From contig NZ_AP019711.1 in NCBI RefSeq assembly GCF_010537335.1, positions 62,001 through 126,000 of the forward strand: a DNA stretch of 64,000 nucleotides. Direction: 5' to 3'. Source of the stretch: Amedibacterium intestinale. Lineage in GTDB: Bacteria > Bacillota_I > Bacilli_A > Erysipelotrichales > Erysipelotrichaceae. Position numbers and translations under genes: made by a program. Position 1 is the stretch's first letter. Every line of letters starts with the position of its first letter. The notes below the pieces were generated by a model. It saw only the letters and a program-made list of their open reading frames with translations. It was not told where the DNA came from and searched no databases. Positions 17,310 to 25,024 of this stretch are shown here, one piece after another.

Positions 17310-18266
17310 TTAGTCCTGAGGAAGTTTAGGGTAATCTTGCCAATCTTTTGGAAAACCTAAAGCATTTAAAATCAAATTATGATCGACAGTTTTAATCTTT
17401 TTTTTGAGTTGTACCATTCGGCTTCTTAAAGAATTGCTAGTTATCGCAAACTGATTTCTTGACATAAAAACTTGCATAACGATAAAAGTATTGTAGATAT
17501 TTTGTCGTGATGAATTAGGTAAAATTCCATAATTTGAATGTAATTCATTTATGTATAGTGTATTTTTTCTACAAGTATAGTCTAAAAATTTATTTCCATG
17601 TGCAACAATATTCCTGATTTCGCGAATATTATCTAGAAAAGATATTATATGTTTGTAAGTTAATTTGATATTTTGATACTCAATGTTTTCTGATAAAAAC
17701 CCAGAGAAGGTTTTTGCAATTTTATTTTTTTCGCTATCTTTCATATGTTTATAAAATGTTATTGTTTCTCCAAGAGTCATATAGTTTATAAGTACCCATA
17801 AAGGAACATTATTATGTTGGTTCATATAATGCTTAATAGAGTTTGGTGATTTCTCTTTCGCTTTTTTTGTTATTATTCTTGATAGTCCTGCAATAGTTTG
17901 TGTAACTTCAATAATATTATCATCTTTAAAGTTATTTGCAATTAAATATGAATAGTTTTCTCGATGATTTTCTGAAAAATAATAAGCTATCATAGACTTA
18001 AATTTTTTTTCAATCTCAAGAATTGCTTTAAAAAAGATTCCTTTTATTTCTTTGTCAAAATAATATATATGCGAAATTTCATCAAATGATGTACCATTTA
18101 TATAGTGATCATTAGAATCCATAAAAAATTTACTATAATAATTTATTACATTATAGTAATTATTACATAATAAATATTTTTTGGCTGTTTCTTCGTTACT
18201 AAATGTTAACCCCCTAGATTTTAGAATAGCTATTTGTTCATCAATAGTTTTGAATGGTTTAGTCAT
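17310..18266 (-). CDS. Abi_2 (AbiD/AbiF-like) HEPN-type abortive-infection protein, locus 1
   Basis: A 318-aa protein of the Abi_2 family (PF07751), the AbiD/AbiF phage-resistance type. It starts with TIDEQIAILKSRGLTF, has the YYFDKEIKGIFFKAILEIEKKFKS core, the conserved PLWVLINYMTLGETITFYKHM, and ends with IREIRNIVAHG. The RNIVAH segment is an Rx4H motif as in HEPN ribonucleases. Predicted function is RNA cleavage that arrests growth on phage infection (inference). AAGGAG lies 11-12 bases upstream of the ATG. Two tandem terminator-ended small-RNA units with a consensus promoter sit directly upstream on the same strand. The gene has no separate promoter that I can see, so its expression probably depends on readthrough of the RNA terminator. 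It is more AT-rich than neighbouring genes, consistent with transfer. Confidence 0.88.
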   Translation of the reverse strand: MTKPFKTIDEQIAILKSRGLTFSNEETAKKYLLCNNYYNVINYYSKFFMDSNDHYINGTSFDEISHIYYFDKEIKGIFFKAILEIEKKFKSMIAYYFSENHRENYSYLIANNFKDDNIIEVTQTIAGLSRIITKKAKEKSPNSIKHYMNQHNNVPLWVLINYMTLGETITFYKHMKDSEKNKIAKTFSGFLSENIEYQNIKLTYKHIISFLDNIREIRNIVAHGNKFLDYTCRKNTLYINELHSNYGILPNSSRQNIYNTFIVMQVFMSRNQFAITSNSLRSRMVQLKKKIKTVDHNLILNALGFPKDWQDYPKLPQD

Positions 18267-18282
18267 AATTTATAATACACTC

Positions 18283-18358
18283 CTTAAACAAAAAGCCTCT
18301 CAATAGTGAGAGGCTTCTGCGCAGATAGGTTCACATAGAATTCTCTATCGCTTATCGT
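18283..18358 (-). ncRNA. Small RNA unit A upstream of abi gene (candidate RNA antitoxin)
   Basis: On the minus strand a consensus promoter starts a roughly 75-nt RNA. It folds into a 5' hairpin ATAGA-GAAT-TCTAT, a linker containing CTATCTGCGCAG, and a strong terminator hairpin GCCTCTCA-CTAT-TGAGAGGC plus T5. The terminator ends just before the abi ribosome site. A 46-nt core is nearly identical to unit B 115 bases away. The layout (repeated RNA, terminator, toxin) resembles RNA-antitoxin systems. Structured RNAs beside AbiF-type genes have been reported, to my recollection; membership is inferred. Confidence 0.75.
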
Positions 18359-18364
18359 GTGAAT

Positions 18365-18393
18365 ATTATATTGCTTTTTTCAGTTGTTGTCAA
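18365..18393 (-). promoter_or_regulatory. Consensus sigma-A promoter for small RNA unit A
   Basis: On the minus strand: TTGACA, a 17-base spacer, then TATAAT. This is the best promoter in the window. Predicted start is near 18358. Confidence 0.88.
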
Positions 18394-18402
18394 TAGAAAA
18401 AA

Positions 18403-18480
18403 CAAAAACCTCTCACAATAATGAGAGGCTTCTGCGCAGATAGGTTCACATAGAATTCTCTACCGCTGCCTTTATTACTA
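18403..18480 (-). ncRNA. Small RNA unit B (tandem copy of unit A)
   Basis: The segment 18422-18467 repeats 18307-18352 with a single mismatch. It includes the 5' hairpin, the CTATCTGCGCAG linker and one arm of the terminator. Its terminator stem is CCTCTCA/TGAGAGG with a 6-base loop followed by a T-rich tail on the minus strand. A TATAGT -10-like box lies just upstream (about 18477-18482); the -35 is poor. Confidence 0.7.
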
Positions 18481-18483
18481 TAT

Positions 18484-18921
18484 GCACTAAACATAAAAAA
18501 ATACATGAAAAATATATTAAACATATAAAAATGTGGTTTGTTAAACTTTGATTTCTTTATTGATTATGGGTTTTCGTATTTAAAAAGAGGTTCTACAATC
18601 GTTAATTAATATTCTTGACTTGTTATTAGTTTGTATTATATCCTCGTTAACTTATTTATTATTTTGATAATTTCTTTTTCAGTTAGACATTATATAACTG
18701 AATCTCATTATTAGTTTCATTATCTCGATTAATTTTGAAACCTCTTTGTATTACAGATAAGAATTTTTACAATCTCTCTTTCTATATTCCATATTTTTGC
18801 TTTTATATATTTCATTAATGCCTACAAGATAATGCATTGTCTACATAAAATATAAGGAAACAGGATTAAGTGTTTAATGTCTTGGAAAGACTGTAAACTT
18901 AACCGGAAAGAGGAGATGTGT
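18484..18921. other. AT-rich stretch without recognisable genes
   Basis: Roughly 440 bases between the small-RNA pair and the holin gene. No convincing ORF, RNA or repeat was found. A longer frame upstream of the holin start (from 18877) lacks a ribosome site. Confidence 0.5.
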
Positions 18922-19143
18922 ATGAAAATAAAAAAGTATGCATTTAAATCCTGGCTAAAAGCAGCATCCATAAGGGCATTAAAAACAATGGCACAATCGG
19001 CAATCGGTATGATTGGGGCATCCACTATGATTCAAGATGTAAATTGGATTATGATTGTATCAAGTGTTGTATTAGCGGGGGTTTTATCGGTTTTAACTTC
19101 TATAGCTGGTTTACCTGAAGTTCCAGAGCTTACGGAAGAATAA
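18922..19143 (+). CDS. Phage holin, r1t-like
   Basis: A 73-aa protein with a charged N-terminus (MKIKKYAFKSWLKAASIRA) and two hydrophobic segments (KTMAQSAIGMIGAS and WIMIVSSVVLAGVLSVLTSI) ending in GLPEVPELTEE. The pattern matches the r1t-type holin family. Holins form membrane lesions that release endolysin at the end of a phage cycle. The start at 18922 has GAGGAG eight bases upstream; a longer frame from 18877 has none. It is 25 bases upstream of a GH25 endolysin, forming the standard phage lysis cassette, but no other phage gene is present in the window. Confidence 0.8.
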   Translation: MKIKKYAFKSWLKAASIRALKTMAQSAIGMIGASTMIQDVNWIMIVSSVVLAGVLSVLTSIAGLPEVPELTEE

Positions 19144-19168
19144 GAGACTATGAAAGGAGGAAAAATGT

Positions 19169-20188
19169 ATGACATTAAAATTTATTGATGTTGCCAGCTA
19201 TCAGGCTGGATTAGATTTATCAAAAATTCAAACGGATGGAGTTATGATAAAGGCTACCGAGGGAATAGGGTATGTAAATCCTTATTGTGATGAATTTTTT
19301 CAACAAGGCTTAAAGTTAGGGAAGCTGCTGGGGGTATATCATTTCGCAAGAAATGCCAGTGGAAATACGCCTCAAAAAGAAGCAGATTATTTTATTCAAC
19401 ATACAAAAGGATATATAGGAAAAGCGATTCCTGTATTGGATTGGGAAGATAAGAATACTGGTGAAGTTACATGGGCATTCCAGTGGCTGCAAATTGTGGA
19501 AAAAGCATATGGGTGCAAACCATGGATTTATATGAGTGAATATGTAGAGAATTCACATAACTGGAAGAAAGTGGCAGAAGCAGGTTATGGATTATGGATT
19601 GCGAAATATCGTGATAATGTAATTGATAAAAACTGGGATATGAAGAATGCAGGGCCAATTCCGACAGTGAAAGATTGGAAATTTTATGCGGCATGGCAGT
19701 GGACTTCTAGCCTTGTACTTGATGGTTGGAGTGGAAAACTTGATGGCAGCATCTTTTATGGGGATAAGAATGCATGGAGGAAATATATAAATAATGAAAT
19801 AAAACCACTTCCGCCAAAACCAAATAGTACAAAATATAAAACTGGTGATATTGTTAATATTAATGGAATTTATATTTCAAAAGAAAAATTAAAACCGGCT
19901 ATTACAAGTGGAACAATTACAAAGATTTATCCTGAAGCAAAGAATCAGTATTTAATTGGCAATGGTACAGGATTTGTAAATGATTCTTGTATTATAGGAA
20001 TTCATTCTTCAAAAGTATTAAAGGTAGGGATGAAGGCAAAACCTAAAAAAGCTGTATCATATGATGGGATCAACCTTGATTCATCTGTAACTAAGAAAAG
20101 CTATAAAGTAATTGAGATAAAAGGGAAGCGTGTTGTACTTGGAGATGGATTGAATACGGCTTTTCATATAGATAACTTATCATATTAA
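19169..20188 (+). CDS. GH25 lysozyme-type endolysin
   Basis: A 339-aa muramidase. Residues 1-205 are a GH25 domain with catalytic Asp in FIDVASYQ, GVMIKATEG, GVYHFARN, the catalytic LDWED pair, and the C-terminal AAWQWTSS...WSGKLDGSIFYGD block. It has no signal peptide, as expected for a holin-dependent phage enzyme. The C-terminal roughly 120 residues contain two similar beta-rich modules (YKTGDIVNINGIYIS..., LKVGMKAKPKKAVSYDGIN...), probably a cell-wall-binding domain of unrecognised family. AAAGGAGG is eight bases upstream. It probably is the remnant lysis module of a lost prophage. Confidence 0.9.
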   Translation: MTLKFIDVASYQAGLDLSKIQTDGVMIKATEGIGYVNPYCDEFFQQGLKLGKLLGVYHFARNASGNTPQKEADYFIQHTKGYIGKAIPVLDWEDKNTGEVTWAFQWLQIVEKAYGCKPWIYMSEYVENSHNWKKVAEAGYGLWIAKYRDNVIDKNWDMKNAGPIPTVKDWKFYAAWQWTSSLVLDGWSGKLDGSIFYGDKNAWRKYINNEIKPLPPKPNSTKYKTGDIVNINGIYISKEKLKPAITSGTITKIYPEAKNQYLIGNGTGFVNDSCIIGIHSSKVLKVGMKAKPKKAVSYDGINLDSSVTKKSYKVIEIKGKRVVLGDGLNTAFHIDNLSY

Positions 20189-20205
20189 ATGTCTTTCTAT
20201 AACAA

Positions 20206-20255
20206 AAAGGTGAGTAAAATACTTTGGTATGTAAGAAGTATGATTACTCACCTTT
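20206..20255 (+). terminator. Long hairpin after endolysin gene
   Basis: A perfect 12-bp stem AAAGGTGAGTAA / TTACTCACCTTT encloses a second pairing ATACTT / AAGTAT. It lies 17 bases after the endolysin stop. The T tail is poor, so it could be a terminator or another structured element. Confidence 0.5.
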
Positions 20256-20303
20256 ATGAAATTTATATGTTAAAATGATGGATAGTTTTTCTGTTTGTGA
20301 AAT

Positions 20304-20327
20304 ATAAAAAAACATCCTTTCGGATGT
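20304..20327 (-). terminator. Intrinsic terminator of tRNA-Ser
   Basis: Stem ACATCC/GGATGT with a GAAA loop on the minus strand, followed by T7, twelve bases after the tRNA 3' end. Confidence 0.9.
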
Positions 20328-20338
20328 ATCTTTTTAAA

Positions 20339-20429
20339 TGGCGGAGTAGGAGAGATTTGAACTCTCGCGCCAGTTTCCCGACCTATACCCTTAGCAGGGG
20401 CACCTCTTCAGCCTCTTGAGTACTACTCC
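20339..20429 (-). tRNA. tRNA-Ser (anticodon GCT), CCA encoded
   Basis: On the minus strand: acceptor GGAGTAG...CTACTCC, discriminator G, encoded CCA. Anticodon stem TGCCC/GGGTA with loop CTGCTAA gives anticodon GCT. The long variable arm (GGTCGGGAAACTGGCG region) and GTTCAAATC T-loop are class II tRNA-Ser features. Confidence 0.93.
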
Positions 20430-20578
20430 ATATCTGAATCGCAACAATTTCGTTTGCCATGAAAGTATATCACAGGAGAAAATAAATGTCTATAGAAAAA
20501 TTAAAAAAAAGATGACTTTTTATGAATCAAAAAGGACTTTTCAGAAAGTTTTTATATTATGAATTAAAAATAGATAGT

Positions 20579-20607
20579 TTGACAGACATTTTATAGTATG
20601 TTAAATT
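20579..20607 (+). promoter_or_regulatory. Putative promoter for the DUF2812 gene
   Basis: TTGACA at 20579-20584, then 17 bases to TAAATT. The -35 is consensus and the -10 weak. An AAAGGAGG ribosome site and the ATG at 20642 follow. Confidence 0.5.
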
Positions 20608-20641
20608 AATAAATAGGCGTTGAAATAAAGGAGGTATCCTT

Positions 20642-21391
20642 ATGGAGATAAAATCAAAAAAGGAACTCATTGATTATATAAATAAGATTTCACAGAAATT
20701 ATCAAAACAAGCTAAAAATCTAAAAAATAACTTACAGGAACTTGTTCTTAAACTAAAAGAGCATAAATTACCTGAATTAAAAAAAGTGAGAGATGAAAAT
20801 CAGGTAAAAAAATATCGCATATTTTTTGTGTCTGACATGGATGAAGAAGAAGCGTTTCTACATGAAATGTCTATAAAAGGCATGCACTTTAAAGAAAAAA
20901 AGGGCATTCGTTATATTTTTGATAAAGGGGAGCCTAGCAATTCTTTCTATCATTTGGGATATTATGAAAAAGATAAGATGGATGGGGAACGATATTTAAA
21001 AAATTATGAAGAAGCAGGATGGAAGAGCGTATTCCATGAAAAAGCAGAATTTGATGGTACATGGCATTATTTTAGATTGGATCTTCCAGAAAACGAGGTA
21101 GCGCCTCAAATATTTAGTGATCGTATATCCAGAATGGCATTGTATCAGCGATTGCTGGCAAGCTGGCAGACTTTGATCGTTATGCTTGTTGTATGTCTTT
21201 TGATCATGAGTGGAATCTTTGTATTTACATTGATGAATCCATCAAATGCGCAGCGCATGATCTTAGTTTTGTGCTTATTGGTTATTTTATTAACTGCTGG
21301 TGCGGTTTTATTGTATTTATACATCTATTTAAAAGTACACGCTAAATATCAGGAATTTACATATAAATATGGAAAAAGACAGTTTGAATAA
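20642..21391 (+). CDS. DUF2812 membrane protein
   Basis: A 249-aa protein. Residues 1-50 are a Lys/Leu-rich, probably coiled-coil helix. Residues about 58-145 match DUF2812: KYRIFFVSDMDEEEAFLHEM, then KGMHFKEKKGIRYIFDKGE, YHLGYYEKDK and WKSVFHEKAEFDGTWHYFR. Two membrane segments follow at about 178-202 and 212-235. DUF2812 proteins are often encoded beside a PadR-type regulator in Firmicutes; none is here. Function unknown. An AAAGGAGG site is just upstream of the start. Confidence 0.8.
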   Translation: MEIKSKKELIDYINKISQKLSKQAKNLKNNLQELVLKLKEHKLPELKKVRDENQVKKYRIFFVSDMDEEEAFLHEMSIKGMHFKEKKGIRYIFDKGEPSNSFYHLGYYEKDKMDGERYLKNYEEAGWKSVFHEKAEFDGTWHYFRLDLPENEVAPQIFSDRISRMALYQRLLASWQTLIVMLVVCLLIMSGIFVFTLMNPSNAQRMILVLCLLVILLTAGAVLLYLYIYLKVHAKYQEFTYKYGKRQFE

Positions 21392-21428
21392 AGCTGTTTT
21401 TTTGTTATGTTTAATGATATAAAAAAAC

Positions 21429-21450
21429 GTATCTGGGAAGATACATTTTT
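21429..21450. terminator. Bidirectional intrinsic terminator between DUF2812 and pilT
   Basis: Stem GTATCT/AGATAC with loop GGGA, a T run on the + side and an A7 run (T7 on the minus strand) on the other. It serves two convergent genes and overlaps the last codons of pilT. Confidence 0.85.
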
Positions 21451-22513
21451 AGCGTATGTTAAGTTTTCGTTTCATTACTTCTGGATTTGTTGCATATAGA
21501 AGTGCTGTTTCCTGGGTAATATTTCCTTTTTTGTATAATTCATATAGACTATTTTCCATACTTGTCATTGTACTGTTTCCACTGGATGTAAGCATCGCAT
21601 CAATTTGGTGTATTTTGTTTTCTCTGATAAGGTTTTTGATTGCCGGTGTTGTATTCATGATTTCAAAGACAGGAATCAGTTTTCCATCAGCAGAGGGTAC
21701 TAATTGCTGCGATATAACAGTTTCTAATGACATGGCAAGCTGAAGTCTTACTTGATGCTGCTGATTGGCAGGGAAGACATCAATGATACGATCTATTGTA
21801 GTAGCTGCACCAAGTGTATGCAGGGTTGATATAACTGTATGCCCTGTTTCTGCAGCAGTTAAGGCGATGTTTATTGTTTCATAGTCTCTCATCTCTCCTA
21901 ATAAAATAACATCAGGCGCTTGTCGCAAAGCAGCTCTCAATGCATTTACATAGGATTCACTGTCAATTGATATTTCTCGCTGTGACACAATACTTTTTTT
22001 ATGGGAGTGCAAATGTTCAATTGGATCTTCCAGTGTGATAATATGTTTTGCATATGTTTTATTAATATAGTCGATCATACAAGCCTGTGTTGTACTTTTT
22101 CCCATTCCCGCAGGTCCTGTCACAAGAACAAGTCCTTTTTTAATATCTGCTAGTTTTATAATGTTTTGTGGGATTCCAATAGATTCAGGATCAGGAAGAG
22201 CAAAAGATATAACACGAATAACAGCCGCATAAGAACCGCGTTGTTTATAAGTGCTGACACGAAATCTTGATAATCCTGCTATAGAGAAAGAGAAGTCATC
22301 GTCTCCTTTTTCCTGCAGCTTGTCTTGACTTCTGTTGCTGGCAAATTCGTAAATTTGTGTAATTAAAATACGTGTATCATCAGGAAGAAGTCTTTTTTCT
22401 TCTAACGTATGCATTTGATGAAAGACTTTTATGGTAACGGGCTGTCCTGCGATAATAAAAATATCAGATGCATTTTGTTCTACTGAACGCTGTAAAAGTT
22501 CTTGAATGTTCAT
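21449..22513 (-). CDS. pilT: PilT-type pilus retraction ATPase
   Basis: A 354-aa hexameric secretion ATPase of the PilT branch, which powers retraction of type IV pili. Motifs: Walker A GPAGMGKSTT, Asp box ITLEDPIEHL, Walker B VILLGEMRDYETI, and His box AAETGHTVISTLHT. The GEMRD form is specific to the PilT/PilU/PilB lineage. The length and the N-terminal NASDIFIIAGQPV segment point to PilT rather than PilB. The second ATG (22513) has AGGAGG eight bases upstream and is preferred over 22519. It is the last gene of the pilus operon. No PilB extension ATPase is in the window. Confidence 0.9.
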   Translation of the reverse strand: MNIQELLQRSVEQNASDIFIIAGQPVTIKVFHQMHTLEEKRLLPDDTRILITQIYEFASNRSQDKLQEKGDDDFSFSIAGLSRFRVSTYKQRGSYAAVIRVISFALPDPESIGIPQNIIKLADIKKGLVLVTGPAGMGKSTTQACMIDYINKTYAKHIITLEDPIEHLHSHKKSIVSQREISIDSESYVNALRAALRQAPDVILLGEMRDYETINIALTAAETGHTVISTLHTLGAATTIDRIIDVFPANQQHQVRLQLAMSLETVISQQLVPSADGKLIPVFEIMNTTPAIKNLIRENKIHQIDAMLTSSGNSTMTSMENSLYELYKKGNITQETALLYATNPEVMKRKLNIR

Positions 22514-22524
22514 TGTCATTCCTC

Positions 22525-22980
22525 CTATAAAACTTGTAAACCATCATCTTTTTTCCACTCTGTATTTGGGGATGAAGCCCATGTTTGTACTTCATACAAT
22601 TTATCACCTGGATAAAGGATGTTTAAAGTAACGTGCAGAGTAGTTGTATCATTTTTTACTTGAAAGTGAAACTGATGATCTTTATAAGTGCTTTGTGGTA
22701 CTAGAGTGGTTAACTGCTTTGTTTTAGTGAAATATTCTTCTTTAGAGGAAGAAGATTGATAATAGGTATATAAAGCATCATCAATTTGTTTTAAGTATTC
22801 TTCTCCCTGAGAAGACAGAGCATAATATTGTTCTTTCTGCTGAATGCTTTTATTTGTTAATCGTGCATTGGATCTTGCACTAGATAAAGAAAGAAGTGCA
22901 AATACAACAATAGCTAAAATAATAAAGATACTCATAAAAGAGATAATGCCGATATTCATCGTTAGTTTATGTTCTTTCAT
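22525..22980 (-). CDS. Small single-pass protein of the type IV pilus operon
   Basis: A 151-aa protein with one N-terminal membrane segment (IGIISFMSIFIILAIVVFAL) and a polar extracytoplasmic part. The layout resembles PilX-like or DUF4860-neighbour pilus components, but I do not recognise a named family. The ATG at 22980 has AAAGGAG nine bases upstream; the ATG at 22989 overlaps the ribosome site. It lies 11 bases upstream of pilT. IS1182 copy 2 sits immediately upstream and separates it from the rest of the operon, so its expression and that of pilT may be altered. Confidence 0.65.
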   Translation of the reverse strand: MKEHKLTMNIGIISFMSIFIILAIVVFALLSLSSARSNARLTNKSIQQKEQYYALSSQGEEYLKQIDDALYTYYQSSSSKEEYFTKTKQLTTLVPQSTYKDHQFHFQVKNDTTTLHVTLNILYPGDKLYEVQTWASSPNTEWKKDDGLQVL

Positions 22981-23024
22981 AACGTTCATCTCCTTTATAG
23001 TTTTTTCTGCTGATGATGGTAATA

Positions 23025-23043
23025 GGAAATATTATATATTTCT
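23025..23043. repeat. Left 19-bp target duplication of IS1182 copy 2 (palindromic)
   Basis: GGAAATATTATATATTTCT, identical to 24692-24710. Its core GAAATAT-TAT-ATATTTC is a perfect hairpin. Confidence 0.88.
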
Positions 23044-24691
23044 CAGACTGTTGACAAAGGTGTCGACAGTCTATTTTTTATATGATAGAATAAAAGAGGC
23101 AAAAAGATTCCTATTTTACCCAAAAACATATGGTTCTTTTTGCCTTTTATAATGCTCAAAATGGTATAATAAAAGTGGGTAAAATAGGAGTGATTACATA
23201 TGGCAATGACAAGAAGAAACAACAAAAACGATAGTATTATATTAAATACAATAGAAGAATTAGTACCGCAGGATCATGATGTCAGAATGCTGGAAAGCTG
23301 TATCGACTGGAATTTTATCTACCCTCTTGTAGAAAATCTTTACAGTGATGTTGGAAGACCAAGCATAGATCCTGTGGTTCTTTTTAAAATGATCTTCATC
23401 AATATTATTTTCGGAATAGGTTCAATGAGAAAGACCTGCAGAGAAATACATGTAAACCTTGCGTATCGCTGGTTTCTGGGAATCTCCATGATGAAAGGGT
23501 GCCAAATTATTCTACCTGGAGTCAAAACTATATCCGAAGATACGGTGACAGTGAAGTGTTTGAAGAGATCTTTGATCAGATTCTAAAACAGGCAATCTCT
23601 TATGGCTTTGTAGATATGGAAACTGTATATGGAGACTCCACACACCAAAAGGCAAATGCGAATAAAAACAAGTATACAGATGAAGAAGTTGAAATCATGA
23701 AGAAAATATATGAAAACGATCTGCTGGATGAGATAAACAGGGATCGTGAGGAACATGGGAAGAAACCAATTAAAAAAAACGAAAAAGAAGAATTAAATTT
23801 TGATGAAGAAACGGGAAAATTGAAAAGGGACATACAAACAAAGCATATCAAAATTAGTAAAACAGATTCAGAGAGTGGCTGTTTCCATAAAGGTGAAAAA
23901 GAAAAATGTTTTGCTTATTCACATCAAACATTTTGCGATAGAAATGGATTTGTACTGGCAAGCGTATGTGTTGCGGGAAACGTACATGACAGCGTGTCTT
24001 TCTTTTCAGCGTATAAAGTATTAAACGATAAATATATGGATCAAATAAAAAATGTATGTCTGGATGCGGGATATATAACACCAGCAATATGTAAGATGAT
24101 ATTAGAAAATGGGCAAAAAATGTATGCGCCTTATAAAAGACCAATGACAAAGAAAGGATATTATAAGAAGTACGAGTATGTATATGATGAAGGATATGAC
24201 TGTTATCTGTGTCCAAATAATAAGGTGCTGTCATACAGCACGACAAACAAGCTTGGATATAAAGAATACAAATCAAATCCAAAGGATTGTGAGAACTGTC
24301 CTTTAAGAGGAAGATGTACATCATCAAAGAACTTTCAGAAAGTAGTGACACGTCATGTATGGGAGGAATACCGGGAGGAGGTAATGGATGAGATAAGACA
24401 TACACCGGAATGGAAAGAAATCTATCCAAGGCGTAAAGAAAGCATAGAGAGGGTGTTCGCAGACTGTAAAGAACATCACACGTTGAGATATACCAGGTTA
24501 AGAGGGCTACAAAAAAATCAGCATCAGTCGCTGATGATTTTTGCGTGTTATAATCTAAAAAGAATGTCCAGATGGAGATGGAAAAGCATCTCTAAAACTG
24601 TACAAAATCTAATAAAAAGCACAATTTTAAATTATTTTAAGAAAAAAGAAAAGCGATACTTGTTTATAAGTACCACTTTGTCAACAATCTG
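23044..24691 (+). mobile_element. IS1182-family insertion sequence, copy 2 (1648 bp, frameshifted)
   Basis: Same ends as copy 1, same orientation relative to the window, one base shorter because of a single-base deletion. It is flanked by a 19-bp palindromic target duplication. It is inserted in the 3' end of a pilin-like gene in the opposite orientation to the pilus operon. Sequence identity to copy 1 is patchy: near-perfect blocks alternate with blocks of dense synonymous differences. Confidence 0.92.
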
Positions 24692-24722
24692 GGAAATATT
24701 ATATATTTCTTTTTCTTTATAA
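23200..24722 (+). pseudogene. IS1182-family transposase, frameshifted copy
   Basis: It corresponds to the intact 497-aa transposase of copy 1. After GISM the frame is lost because one G is missing at 23490/23491 (copy 1 reads CCATGGATGAAAG, this copy CCATGATGAAAG). The remaining 75% is open in another frame with all catalytic motifs. There is no slippery heptamer at the site and copy 1 lacks the shift, so this is a mutation or a sequencing error rather than programmed frameshifting. The frame runs out of the element and stops in target DNA after ten extra residues. Confidence 0.9.
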
Positions 24723-25024
24723 TAAACATGAATTGCAAGGGATTGCTGCTTTTGATTTAAATGCACTTTATATGTACTTGAATCTTTTTCACATAAGTTT
24801 CCTTTTGTGTCAAAATAAAGCCAATCTTTCTCTATAGGACGATCATTTTTATACAGTTCTATTAAATTTCCTGCAATACTGGATGCTTCTTTTTTTCGTA
24901 TGCTTTCCTCATTTATCGTATCTGCTTTCACAAACAATTGTACACAAATAGCACTAGCTAGTGAGAAAAACAGAAAAGCTACAATAAGCTCCATTAAGAA
25001 AAGTCCACTTTTACTGTGCTTCAT
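24632..25024 (-). CDS. Prepilin-like protein with IS-altered C-terminus
   Basis: A 130-aa protein with a type IV prepilin-like N-terminus: MKHSKSG followed by LFLMELIVAFLFFSLASAI, which has the conserved Glu at +5 after a Gly that could be the prepilin peptidase site. It is a minor pilin candidate. The IS1182 insertion at 24691 replaces the original C-terminus. By joining the two target copies, the ancestral ending was NISYYHHQQKKL and then stop. The present protein instead reads 19 IS-derived residues. The gene overlaps the upstream DUF4860-like gene by 14 bases. Confidence 0.75.
   Translation of the reverse strand: MKHSKSGLFLMELIVAFLFFSLASAICVQLFVKADTINEESIRKKEASSIAGNLIELYKNDRPIEKDWLYFDTKGNLCEKDSSTYKVHLNQKQQSLAIHVYYKEKEIYNISQIVDKVVLINKYRFSFFLK
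24692..24710. repeat. Right 19-bp target duplication of IS1182 copy 2 (palindromic)
   Basis: Identical to 23025-23043; the duplication includes codons of the interrupted pilin-like gene. Confidence 0.88.

Noticed and set aside
18283-18480. Two near-identical repeats considered as a minimal CRISPR array
   Set aside because: The repeated block carries its own promoter-proximal hairpin and ends in an intrinsic terminator, there are only two units, and no cas gene is near; small-RNA units fit better.
23480-23510. Programmed frameshift in the IS1182 transposase
   Set aside because: Copy 1 encodes the whole protein in one frame and no slippery sequence is at the site in copy 2; a 1-base deletion explains it.
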